From Pseudomonas sp. AB6 (GTDB taxonomy: Bacteria > Pseudomonadota > Gammaproteobacteria > Pseudomonadales > Pseudomonadaceae): a DNA stretch of 64,000 nucleotides. The position numbers and the translations under genes were made by a program. The notes beneath the pieces were generated by a model. It was given only the letters and a program-made list of their open reading frames with translations. It had not been told where the DNA came from and made no database searches. The stretch is from assembly GCF_034314105.1 (NCBI RefSeq), contig NZ_JAVIWJ010000001.1, forward strand, positions 4,200,001 through 4,264,000, written 5' to 3'. The first letter of the stretch is position 1; each line of letters begins with the position of its first letter. Positions 18,125-25,590 of this stretch are shown here, in pieces.

Positions 18125-19639
18125 ATGAACAGAAGTCAAAAGTTAGTCAGTGCCGGCTTGCTGGCATTGATGGTCAGCGGCTGCGCGGTCACCAGCGATC
18201 CGATTGAGCGCAGTGTCAGTGAGCAGCGGGCAAAAACCGATTTGCAAAACATGTACAAGGATCAGGAACCTCTTAGCGGTCCGCTGACCCTGCACCAAGC
18301 GATGGCCCGGGCAGTGAAGTACAACCTCGAAGGTCGGCTGAAGATCATGGAGGAAGCGCTGGCCAATCGTCAGCTGGACCTCGCCAGCTTCGACATGCTG
18401 CCGCGCATGGCGGTATCGGCCGGATACGCCGGACGTACCAACACCAGTGCGTCCAGCAGCCAGAGTGTCAGTACGGGCACCCAGTCCCTTGAACCGTCCA
18501 CCTCCCAAGACCGCGACCGCCGCGTAGCCGACCTGACCATGGTGTGGAACGTGCTCGACTTCGGCGTCAGCTACATTAGCGCCAAGCAGCAAGGCGACCA
18601 GAGGCTGATCGTCCAAGAACGTCGTCGCAAAGTCATCAATACCATCGTTCAGGACGTGCGCTCGGCCTATTGGCGTGCGGTGGCGGCTGAGCGTCTGCTC
18701 AAGCAGATCGACAGCCTGATGGCCCGAGTCGAGCAAGCTCAGGGCAACAGCCAGAGCATGAGCGAACAACGCATCGGTGATCCGATTCAGGCGTTGGGTT
18801 ACCAGCGTTCGTTGATTGATGCCATGCGCCAATTGGAAGAGCAACGCAAGGCGTTATCCTTGGCCAAAACCGAGTTGGCGACCTTGATCAACCTGCCGTT
18901 GGGCTCAGAGTTGACCTTGGCCGCGCCAGAGGATTACCCGCCGCCGGAATTGAAAGTCAATTTCGCCCGTCTTGAGCAGGAAGCGTTGGCCAGCCGTCCG
19001 GAATTGCGTGAGCAGGATTATCAGGCTCGCATCAGCACCGCCGAAACCCGCAAGGCCATGCTGCGTATGCTGCCCGGCCTAGAGTTTTCGGCTGGCGGAC
19101 ATTACGACAGTAACTCGTTCCTGGTTGATCAGCGTTGGGCCGATTTAGGGGTCAAGGTCACGTGGAACCTGTTCAACGTAATTTCTGCTCCGGCGGCTAT
19201 CGATGTGGCCAAGGCGGGTGAGAAAGTCGCTACGGCACGTCGTCAGGCGATGTCGATCGCGGTATTGGCTCAGCTGTATGTAGCTAACGCCAACTACCGG
19301 GAATCCCAGCGCCAGTTCAACACCAGCCAGAAACTGGCGACCATCGACCAGCAGATCCTGACCCAAATGCGCAACCGGTATAAGGCTGCGGGCTTGGGCG
19401 AACTAGATTTGATCCAGGGTGAACTGGTCACCTTGCAGGCCGACCTGCGTCGCGATTTGGCATACGCTGACTTGCGTAACGCTTACGGGCAGATCTTCGC
19501 CAGCGCCGGGCTTGACCCGTTGCCAGCAGAAATCAATTCGACCAGTGTTCAGTCCATTGCCGACGCGTTGGCCAGTCGTGAATCTGAGTGGGCAATGGGT
19601 ACGATTGCGCAGCCAGTCGGACACGCTCCGACACCGTAG
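18125..19639 (+). CDS. TolC-family outer-membrane efflux lipoprotein
   Basis: 504 residues. A lipoprotein signal ends in LMVSGC with Cys20 as the acylated residue, like OprM and other NodT-type factors. The body has two similar halves of long helices typical of the TolC fold (for example the segments around VRSAYWRAVAAERLL and the second-half ARRQAMSIAVLAQLYVANA). The protein should form a trimeric channel-tunnel across the outer membrane and periplasm. It lies 46 bases after the giant LEPR gene, in the same orientation, so it is very probably the exit duct for that protein together with the HlyD-type proteins at 5.2-9.4 kb. The adaptor that docks onto it cannot be chosen from the sequence. 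Confidence 0.9.
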   Translation: MNRSQKLVSAGLLALMVSGCAVTSDPIERSVSEQRAKTDLQNMYKDQEPLSGPLTLHQAMARAVKYNLEGRLKIMEEALANRQLDLASFDMLPRMAVSAGYAGRTNTSASSSQSVSTGTQSLEPSTSQDRDRRVADLTMVWNVLDFGVSYISAKQQGDQRLIVQERRRKVINTIVQDVRSAYWRAVAAERLLKQIDSLMARVEQAQGNSQSMSEQRIGDPIQALGYQRSLIDAMRQLEEQRKALSLAKTELATLINLPLGSELTLAAPEDYPPPELKVNFARLEQEALASRPELREQDYQARISTAETRKAMLRMLPGLEFSAGGHYDSNSFLVDQRWADLGVKVTWNLFNVISAPAAIDVAKAGEKVATARRQAMSIAVLAQLYVANANYRESQRQFNTSQKLATIDQQILTQMRNRYKAAGLGELDLIQGELVTLQADLRRDLAYADLRNAYGQIFASAGLDPLPAEINSTSVQSIADALASRESEWAMGTIAQPVGHAPTP

Positions 19640-19741
19640 TCGGCTGTTGGATGTATCTGTAGATACTCTGTTGCCGGTCAAGCTTTTACTAAGCGTTTTT
19701 CGCTAGAAAGCTGGTTCCTACAGAGGTTCAGTGCCGGAGCT

Positions 19742-21235
19742 TCAATAACCCGAAGGCCGGTACTGCAACGCTTCGGCCAGATGATGACGGGCAATCCCAT
19801 CGACTTGCTCCAAATCAGCCAAGGTCCGCGCCACTTTCAGCAGACGGTGCGCAGCCCTGAGTGAAAGGGTCAGGCGCTCGCAGGCGGTTTCCAGCCACGT
19901 CTCATCTTCGGTTGATAAGGGGCAATGTTTGCGCAGTCCCGGTAAGTCTAGAAAGGCGTTGGGGCAACCTTGACGTTGTTGTTGTCGGTGGCGGGCCTGT
20001 GCGACAAGCGTTGCAGCTGTAGCCGTGTCGTCGCCGGTTTGCGGGCCTGGGTTGAGCGCGGTAGCTTCACGGGCGACGGTCAGGTGCAAGTCGATCCGAT
20101 CCAGCAGTGGGCCGGACAATTTGTTGCGGTAACGCTGGATTTGCTCCGTCGAGCACCGGCAGCGACCGCTCGGTTCACCGAGATAGCCACAGGGGCAAGG
20201 GTTCATTGCGGCGACCAACTGGAAACGCGCCGGAAAACGCACTCTGTCTCGGGCCCGAGCAATGACGATATGGCCGGACTCCAGCGGTTCACGCAGCACC
20301 TCCAGCACTTTGCGGTCGAACTCGGGCAACTCATCGAGAAACAACACTCCATGGTGGGCAAGGGTTATTTCCCCCGGCTGAGGCCGACTGCCGCCGCCCA
20401 CCAGCGCGGCGCCGGAGGCTGAGTGATGCGGTTGTCGAAAAGGTCGAAGCGGCCAACTGGTTAGAGGCGTCTGACTGGCAACCGACTGAATCGCCGCCAC
20501 TTCCAACGCTTCATGTTCATCCAGCGGCGGCAGCAAGCCGGGCAAGCGGCTGGCGAGAAGTGTCTTACCGGTGCCAGGCGGCCCGCTGAAAAGAAGATTG
20601 TGCGCCCCGGCCGCTGCGACCAGGAGCGCACGTTTGGCGGCAGTTTGGCCCTGTACCTCATCTAAGTCCGGATAAGGTTTGCTCTGGTGCAATAGGCCGC
20701 TGGATACATAGGGGATGATCGGTGCCTGGCCGTTGAAATGCGCCACCAACTGACGTAGGTCGTTGACGGCGAGGACTCTTAAGCCGGAAGCCAGACACGC
20801 CTCTTCAGCGTTCGCGGTAGGCACGATTAACGTATGGCCTGCCGCCCGTGCTGCCAACGCTGCAGGCAACACGCCTTGAATCGGTCGAATGCACCCTGAC
20901 AAAGCCAACTCACCCAAACATTCCACGCCCTGCAAGGCGAGCGCGGGTAATTGCGCACTGGCAGCCAACAACCCTAATGCAATAGCAAGATCAAAGCGTC
21001 CGCCGTCTTTGGGCAAATCAGCGGGTGCGAGATTCAGCGTGATCCGACGTGCTGGAAATTGAAAACCTGAATTTAAGATGGCACTGCGTACTCGGTCCTT
21101 ACTTTCTCTGACTGCACCTTCGGGCAGCCCCACTAGCGTTAACGCCGGCAAACCGTTGGCTAAGTGACATTCGACGGTAACGGCAGGTGCTTCCACGCCT
21201 ACTTGGGCACGACTGAGGACGATGGCTAGAGACAT
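19742..21235 (-). CDS. comM: YifB/ComM Mg-chelatase-like AAA+ ATPase
   Basis: 497 residues from ATG 21235 (MSLAIVLSRAQVGV); the longer open frame to 21304 has no better start, and 497 is the usual family length. An N-terminal Lon-like ChlI domain (~20-140) precedes the AAA+ module with Walker A GPPGTGKT near residue 217 and the LFLDELPEF Walker B, an arginine-rich MNPCPCGYLG zinc-type loop, and a C-terminal lid domain. ComM is a hexameric helicase that drives branch migration in natural transformation in Vibrio and Haemophilus. It is present in many bacteria not known to be competent, so the role here is by homology. Confidence 0.92.
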   Translation of the reverse strand: MSLAIVLSRAQVGVEAPAVTVECHLANGLPALTLVGLPEGAVRESKDRVRSAILNSGFQFPARRITLNLAPADLPKDGGRFDLAIALGLLAASAQLPALALQGVECLGELALSGCIRPIQGVLPAALAARAAGHTLIVPTANAEEACLASGLRVLAVNDLRQLVAHFNGQAPIIPYVSSGLLHQSKPYPDLDEVQGQTAAKRALLVAAAGAHNLLFSGPPGTGKTLLASRLPGLLPPLDEHEALEVAAIQSVASQTPLTSWPLRPFRQPHHSASGAALVGGGSRPQPGEITLAHHGVLFLDELPEFDRKVLEVLREPLESGHIVIARARDRVRFPARFQLVAAMNPCPCGYLGEPSGRCRCSTEQIQRYRNKLSGPLLDRIDLHLTVAREATALNPGPQTGDDTATAATLVAQARHRQQQRQGCPNAFLDLPGLRKHCPLSTEDETWLETACERLTLSLRAAHRLLKVARTLADLEQVDGIARHHLAEALQYRPSGY

Positions 21236-21393
21236 GATCATTCCTTGATGTCCGAATAACCGCATCCTGCGGGATTTAGCGAAGAAGCTGGGGAGGAGAA
21301 TCACTACAGGGTGTGAACTTATGGACTTCGGCAGCTTTTACATGTCCTTTGTTTACGCTGTGACAGCGCAGGCTCGAAGTTCTTCAGGGCGTG

Positions 21394-21654
21394 TCACTCG
21401 GCCGACGGAGCCAATCGTGCTTCCATCTCGGCCACTTTCGATTCCAGCGCTTCTAGACGAGCGCGAGTTCGGGCAAGTACGGCCATCTGGCTATCAAATT
21501 CTTCACGGCTGACCAGGTCCAGTTTGCTAAACCCGCTTTGTATTAGGGTTTTGAACTGACTTTCGAATTCTGTACGTGGAACCGGTGTTTCGCCATTGAA
21601 CAAACGTGAGGCGTGGCCGCTCAAGGCATCGAGGAAGGCTTTGGGTGCGAGCAT
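21394..21654 (-). CDS. ubiK: UbiK accessory factor of ubiquinone biosynthesis
   Basis: 86 residues from ATG 21654 (MLAPKAFLDALSG); the longer open frame is not needed. The protein is a short N-terminal amphipathic helix (LDALSGHASRLF) and a C-terminal coiled coil (~45-80) with heptad leucines, ending in an acidic tail, as in UbiK/YqiC (BMFP family). UbiK trimerises and assists the Ubi complex that hydroxylates ubiquinone precursors, linking it to membranes or lipids. It is leftward and followed by comM after 158 bases. Its neighbour across the divergent gap is glnK, the usual pseudomonad arrangement. Confidence 0.88.
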   Translation of the reverse strand: MLAPKAFLDALSGHASRLFNGETPVPRTEFESQFKTLIQSGFSKLDLVSREEFDSQMAVLARTRARLEALESKVAEMEARLAPSAE

Positions 21655-21726
21655 GGTCAAGTTTCCATAAACAGATGCGCGGCAGTGTATCACGCAGCGT
21701 CTATAGTCAATCCAGCCCTGTTGCAC

Positions 21727-21743
21727 TGCACGATTATTGTGCG
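21727..21743 (+). promoter_or_regulatory. NtrC enhancer site 1
   Basis: The 17-mer TGCACGATTATTGTGCG has the TGCAC-N7-GTGCA architecture of NtrC-binding sites with a single deviation at the last base. Its centre is about 140 bases upstream of the predicted glnK transcription start. Confidence 0.75.
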
Positions 21744-21759
21744 TACCGACGGGCACGAA

Positions 21760-21776
21760 CGCACTGTTTGTGTGCG
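21760..21776 (+). promoter_or_regulatory. NtrC enhancer site 2
   Basis: CGCACTGTTTGTGTGCG is a near-palindrome with the CGCAC-N7-GTGCG form. Its centre is exactly 33 bases, three helical turns, from that of site 1, so the two dimers would lie on the same DNA face, as expected for cooperative NtrC oligomers. Confidence 0.75.
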
Positions 21777-21850
21777 TGTTAGAAGAAGTGCTTATCTGGA
21801 GGCGCGGAGATTATCCTTAAAAACATTGATATCAGCGGTTTTACACAAGA

Positions 21851-21867
21851 TGGCAAGCTTTCTGCTT
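21851..21867 (+). promoter_or_regulatory. Sigma-54 promoter of glnK-amtB
   Basis: TGGCAAGCTTTCTGCTT fits the sigma-54 consensus TGGCAC-N5-TTGCW with the invariant GG at 21852-21853 and GC at 21864-21865 spaced by ten bases. Transcription should begin near 21877, leaving a leader of about 190 bases. Confidence 0.8.
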
Positions 21868-22070
21868 AGTGGCTTATAACCCATGCACTGATGCCGTCAC
21901 TGTGACGATGAGTGCGGAAGGCGAAGCAGGGAAGAGTTTCGTCGGAAGCAGTTTTTTTGGGAGTCGGGCTCGTATGAGACGACCGACGGGTTACAAAGCC
22001 AAGCACTGCGCTTAGACTTGAGTCGGGTTTGTTTTCCTGGGGCAAGTCCACCAATTCGGGAGAAAGTTTC

Positions 22071-22409
22071 ATGAAACTAGTCACTGCAATCATTAAGCCG
22101 TTCAAGTTGGACGATGTGCGCGAGTCGCTGTCCGAAATCGGCGTGCAGGGCATCACCGTCACTGAAGTGAAAGGCTTCGGTCGGCAGAAGGGTCACACCG
22201 AGTTGTATCGCGGTGCGGAATACGTAGTCGACTTCCTGCCTAAAGTAAAAATCGATGTCGCTATAGATGATAAGGATCTGGACCGGGTTATCGAGGCGAT
22301 AACCAAAGCAGCCAACACCGGCAAGATTGGTGACGGGAAGATCTTCGTGGTTAATCTGGAACAGGCTATTCGCATCCGTACCGGCGAAACCGATACCGAC
22401 GCAATCTAA
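22071..22409 (+). CDS. glnK: PII nitrogen-regulatory protein GlnK
   Basis: 112 residues from ATG 22071; the open frame upstream of it has no supported start. It is a trimeric PII signalling protein. Tyr51 in the T-loop sequence YRGAEYVVDF is the uridylylation site used by GlnD, and the C-terminal region holds the ATP/2-oxoglutarate site. GlnK reports carbon/nitrogen balance and blocks AmtB when nitrogen is plentiful. It lies 35 bases before amtB, the conserved pairing, and is preceded by a sigma-54 promoter and two NtrC sites, so it should be induced under nitrogen limitation. Confidence 0.97.
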   Translation: MKLVTAIIKPFKLDDVRESLSEIGVQGITVTEVKGFGRQKGHTELYRGAEYVVDFLPKVKIDVAIDDKDLDRVIEAITKAANTGKIGDGKIFVVNLEQAIRIRTGETDTDAI

Positions 22410-22444
22410 GCCGCCAACCCCCATCGCCCCAGGAGTAAAACAAT

Positions 22445-23788
22445 ATGACTCTGCGTCAATTCGCAGGGCTAGGAGCCCTGCTGTCCCTTTTAATACCTGG
22501 TCTGGCCCTGGCGGCTGACCCGGTGCCCGTTGTCGCTCCAGTGCTCAATTCCGGCGATACGTCGTGGATGTTGACCTCGACGGCGCTGGTGTTGTTCATG
22601 ACCATCCCCGGTCTGGCGCTGTTCTACGGTGGCATGGTTCGGTCCAAAAACATTCTCGCAATAATGATGCAGTGCTTCGCCATTACCGGTCTGATCAGCA
22701 TCCTGTGGGTCATTTATGGCTACAGCATCGCGTTCGACACAACGGGCATGGAAGTAAACGTCGTTAATTACTACTCATTTATAGGCAGCTTCGGCAAAGC
22801 GTTCCTCGCAGGTATCACGCCAGCAAGCATCACTGGCCCAACCGCGCTGTTCCCTGAGGCCGTGTTTGTTACCTACCAGATGACTTTCGCCATCATCACC
22901 CCGGCGTTGATCGTCGGTGCATTTGCTGATCGCATGAAGTTCTCTTCAATGCTGGTCTTCATGACCCTTTGGTTCACCTTCGTGTATGCGCCGATTGCGC
23001 ACATGGTCTGGAGTGGTCCGGGCGCACTGTTGGGCGATTGGGGTGTTCTCGACTTCGCTGGTGGCACCGTGGTTCACATCAACGCCGGTGTTGCTGGTCT
23101 GGTTGCCTGTCTGGTACTGGGCAAGCGTAAAGGCTACCCAGCTACACCGATGGCCCCGCATAACCTCGGTTACACATTGATGGGTGCCGCCATGTTGTGG
23201 GTTGGCTGGTTCGGTTTCAACGCCGGCTCCGCTGCTGCGGCCAACGGTACTGCCGGTATGGCAATGCTCGTTACCCAAATTGCTACCGCTGCTGCTGCGC
23301 TGGGCTGGATGTTCGCCGAGTGGATGACTCACGGTAAGCCAAGTGCCTTGGGCATCGCTTCGGGTGTGGTTGCCGGTCTGGTTGCCATTACTCCTGCAGC
23401 CGGTACTGTCGGCCCGATGGGCTCGTTGGTTATCGGTTTGGCAGCGGGCGTGGTCTGCTTCTTCTGCGCTACTAGCTTGAAACGCAAACTGGGCTACGAT
23501 GACTCCCTGGACGCCTTCGGTGTACATGGTATCGGCGGTATCCTCGGCGCGATTTTGACCGGTGTGTTCGCAGCACCTGCCATGGGCGGCTTCGGCACTG
23601 TGACTGACATCGCGGCACAAGTCTGGATTCAATGCAAAGGCGTAGGGTTCACGATTATCTACACGGCGATTGCGACATTTATCATTCTCAAGGTGGTTGA
23701 CGCGGTCATGGGCCTGCGTGTCACCGAAGAAGAAGAGGCTGTCGGCCTTGACCTTGCACTTCACAACGAGCGTGGCTACAACTTGTAA
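22445..23788 (+). CDS. amtB: Ammonium transporter AmtB
   Basis: 447 residues with a cleavable signal peptide ending around GLALA-AD, then 11 membrane helices. Family signatures are seen: DFAGGTVVHINAGVAGLVA (the conserved His of the pore region and the Asp binding site), GWFGFNAGSA and the second pore His region HGIGGILG. The trimer conducts ammonium across the inner membrane under nitrogen limitation and is closed by non-uridylylated GlnK. It is the second gene of the glnK operon, ended by a strong terminator 15 bases after the stop. Confidence 0.97.
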   Translation: MTLRQFAGLGALLSLLIPGLALAADPVPVVAPVLNSGDTSWMLTSTALVLFMTIPGLALFYGGMVRSKNILAIMMQCFAITGLISILWVIYGYSIAFDTTGMEVNVVNYYSFIGSFGKAFLAGITPASITGPTALFPEAVFVTYQMTFAIITPALIVGAFADRMKFSSMLVFMTLWFTFVYAPIAHMVWSGPGALLGDWGVLDFAGGTVVHINAGVAGLVACLVLGKRKGYPATPMAPHNLGYTLMGAAMLWVGWFGFNAGSAAAANGTAGMAMLVTQIATAAAALGWMFAEWMTHGKPSALGIASGVVAGLVAITPAAGTVGPMGSLVIGLAAGVVCFFCATSLKRKLGYDDSLDAFGVHGIGGILGAILTGVFAAPAMGGFGTVTDIAAQVWIQCKGVGFTIIYTAIATFIILKVVDAVMGLRVTEEEEAVGLDLALHNERGYNL

Positions 23789-23803
23789 GCGAGCACAAAA
23801 ATA

Positions 23804-23829
23804 ATGCCCGGGTAACCGGGCATTTTTTT
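23804..23829 (+). terminator. Rho-independent terminator of glnK-amtB
   Basis: Eight-base stem ATGCCCGG / CCGGGCAT with a GTAA loop, followed by seven T residues. Confidence 0.92.
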
Positions 23830-23845
23830 GTCTGAGTTTTGTCGA

Positions 23846-23880
23846 TGTAGGTACGGTCGCGAGCGTAGCTCGCTTCTGGA
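23846..23880. repeat. Degenerate REP-like element
   Basis: TGTAGG at its start, then a GCGAGC-GTA-GCTCGC hairpin at 23859-23873, resembling the TGTAGGAGCGAGC... family of intergenic palindromes in fluorescent pseudomonads. It lies in the gap between amtB and yjbQ. The sequence departs from any consensus I recall, so this is a relic at best. Confidence 0.45.
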
Positions 23881-23966
23881 CTATGGCTTACAGCTAACGT
23901 GGCTTATAACGCGCTTTGTTTTTTTTGCCAGCGCGTTAGAATGCGCGCCGAAGCGTGGAGAATTGT

Positions 23967-24398
23967 ATGTGGCAACAGACGCTGATTACGTTGCGAGCAA
24001 GGCCTCGCGGCTTTCATCTCGTGACCGACGAGATACTGGCAGGTTTGCCTGAACTGCGCAGTTGTCGAGTCGGGCTATTGCATTTGTGGCTGCAGCATAC
24101 CTCGGCCTCGTTGACCGTTAACGAGAATACCGATCCGGCCGTGCGTCGTGACTTCGAACGTTTTTTCAGCCGTCTGGTGCCTCAGGGAATGGACGGATAC
24201 GAACATCACGACGAAGGACCCGATGATCTGCCTGCGCACTTCAAGGCCAGCTTGCTTGGCTGCCAATTGAGTTTGCCAATTACGGCAGGGCGTTTGGCGT
24301 TGGGCACCTGGCAAGGTGTTTATTTGGGTGAGCATCGTGATGTAGGTGGTGCTCGCAGAGTTCTTGTCACCCTGCAAGGTGATGGGGATGACCGCTGA
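23967..24398 (+). CDS. YjbQ/UPF0047 family protein (secondary thiamine-phosphate synthase fold)
   Basis: 143 residues from ATG 23967, with GTGGAG six bases before; GTG 23955 in frame is the ribosome site itself rather than a start. Conserved motifs of the family are HTSASLTVNENTDP, YEHHDEGPDDLPAHFKA and GTWQGVYLGEHRD with its histidines and acids, thought to bind metal. E. coli YjbQ has weak thiamine phosphate synthase activity, and the physiological role of the family is not settled. No partner gene is adjacent. Confidence 0.87.
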   Translation: MWQQTLITLRARPRGFHLVTDEILAGLPELRSCRVGLLHLWLQHTSASLTVNENTDPAVRRDFERFFSRLVPQGMDGYEHHDEGPDDLPAHFKASLLGCQLSLPITAGRLALGTWQGVYLGEHRDVGGARRVLVTLQGDGDDR

Positions 24399-24491
24399 TT
24401 GTCAGCGGATGTTGAATTTTTTCTGGCGACCCTCGAAAGTTGGTGTAGCTGGGCTATAACTAATCTGCTTTCGCAAGTCATGAGGTAGAAC

Positions 24492-24818
24492 ATGAGCGAC
24501 GACGACAACGATTTGGTAGACGATCTGGAAGACGAAGAAGGCGGTGAGGAACTGGCCGTTGCTGGTGGTGAAGAGGACGGCCCTGAGGTTGACGATAGCC
24601 CAGACGGTGCTCCGGCTCTACCTAAGGGCAAAGCCAAGGCTGCTGCTGCAGTTGATGAGCTGCCCAGCGTAGAAGCCAAGAACAAAGAGCGTGATGCCTT
24701 GGCTCGCGCAATGGAAGAGTTCCTGGCCAAAGGCGGCACCGTGCAGGAAGTGGAGGCCAATGTGGTCGCCGATCCGCCGAAGAAGCCTGATAACAAGTAC
24801 GGTAGCCGGCCTATTTAG
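24492..24818 (+). CDS. sutA: SutA, RNA-polymerase-binding slow-growth regulator
   Basis: 108 residues with a strong GAGGTAGAAC before ATG 24492. The N-terminal ~45 residues are almost all Asp/Glu/Gly (MSDDDNDLVDDLEDEEGGEE), the middle has a helix around KERDALARAMEEFLAKGG, and the tail ends NKYGSRPI. This acidic-tail/helix/disordered-tail layout and the sequence match pseudomonad SutA, a small intrinsically disordered protein that binds the RNA polymerase beta subunit and raises expression of ribosomal genes during slow growth or dormancy. The position between the glnK-amtB/yjbQ block and the xerC operon agrees with other pseudomonads. It is followed by a bidirectional terminator. Confidence 0.85.
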   Translation: MSDDDNDLVDDLEDEEGGEELAVAGGEEDGPEVDDSPDGAPALPKGKAKAAAAVDELPSVEAKNKERDALARAMEEFLAKGGTVQEVEANVVADPPKKPDNKYGSRPI

Positions 24819-24842
24819 GCATTGGTTGCAGTTGCCGTTGAG

Positions 24843-24871
24843 AAAAAGCCCGCTGTCGTTGCGGGCTTTTT
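24843..24871. terminator. Bidirectional terminator between sutA and the HAD-xerC operon
   Basis: An 11-base stem AAAAAGCCCGC / GCGGGCTTTTT with a seven-base loop. It has a T run on the plus strand and an A run on the other side, so it can serve both convergent genes. Confidence 0.9.
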
Positions 24872-24897
24872 CTTGACGGCGATTCTGCCAAGTTAAT

Positions 24898-25590
24898 CTA
24901 ATGCCAGCGTTTCAACAGCGCCGGTAATTCGTTCAGGCTTTTGATTTCTGCATCAGGATGCTTGTCGGCTTCCCATGGTTTACCCGTTGGGTTAAACCAG
25001 ATTGCGCGAAAGCCTGCTTGCTGGGCGCCGGCAATATCGTCCCCCGGATGATCGCCGATATGTACGGCAGCGTTGGCATCGACACGTCCGCGCTTTAACG
25101 CTTCCAGAAATGGAGCAGGGTCGGGTTTACCGATGCCAATTTCTTCTGCGCTCAGTGCGAAGGCGAAATAATCCGCAAGCCCCAAACGCCTGACGTCGGC
25201 GTTGCCATTAGTCAAAACCCCTAGCGTGTAGGTTTTAGCAAGGATTTCCAAGGTTGGCTGAACCTCAGGAAAGATCTCGATCTGATGCCGCGCGTGCAGA
25301 AAAACTTCAAAGCTTTTATCGGCGAGACCCTGTGCTTGATCATGGGGATACCCGGCATCTTCCAATGCATGAAACAACACTTGGCGGCGCAGTGCACTGA
25401 TCCGGTGCTTGAATGACGGGTCAACCTCGACTAACCGTGTGCGGATTGCCCACAGATGCTCAACCGGAACCGCTCCCAGGTTTGGTGCGTGTTCGGCCAA
25501 CCAGTCTCGCAGCACAGCTTCGGCGCTAACGATCACCGGGGCGGTGTCCCACAAGGTGTCATCAAGATCGAAAGTAACCAGCTTAATCAT
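24898..25590 (-). CDS. HAD-superfamily hydrolase (subfamily IA)
   Basis: 230 residues. Motif I is FDLDDTLWDT near the N-terminus (nucleophile Asp and acid Asp), followed by an alpha-helical cap, motif II in VLTNGN, motif III lysine in IGKPDPAPF and motif IV HIGDHPGDDIAGAQ. This is an intact HAD-IA phosphatase, of the kind that acts on small phosphorylated metabolites (phosphoglycolate or nucleotide type); the substrate is not predictable. It is the last gene of the leftward lptM-lysA-dapF operon and overlaps xerC by eight bases, as in other pseudomonads. Confidence 0.9.
   Translation of the reverse strand: MIKLVTFDLDDTLWDTAPVIVSAEAVLRDWLAEHAPNLGAVPVEHLWAIRTRLVEVDPSFKHRISALRRQVLFHALEDAGYPHDQAQGLADKSFEVFLHARHQIEIFPEVQPTLEILAKTYTLGVLTNGNADVRRLGLADYFAFALSAEEIGIGKPDPAPFLEALKRGRVDANAAVHIGDHPGDDIAGAQQAGFRAIWFNPTGKPWEADKHPDAEIKSLNELPALLKRWH

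Larger units (their letters stand above)
21655..22070. promoter_or_regulatory. ubiK-glnK intergenic control region
   Basis: A 416-base non-coding gap. It contains two NtrC-type palindromes (21727-21743 and 21760-21776), a sigma-54 promoter (21851-21867), and then about 200 bases of leader before glnK in which I recognise nothing further. GGGAGAAAG before 22071 is the glnK ribosome site. The start of ubiK lies at the left edge and its own promoter must be inside this gap too. Confidence 0.75.
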
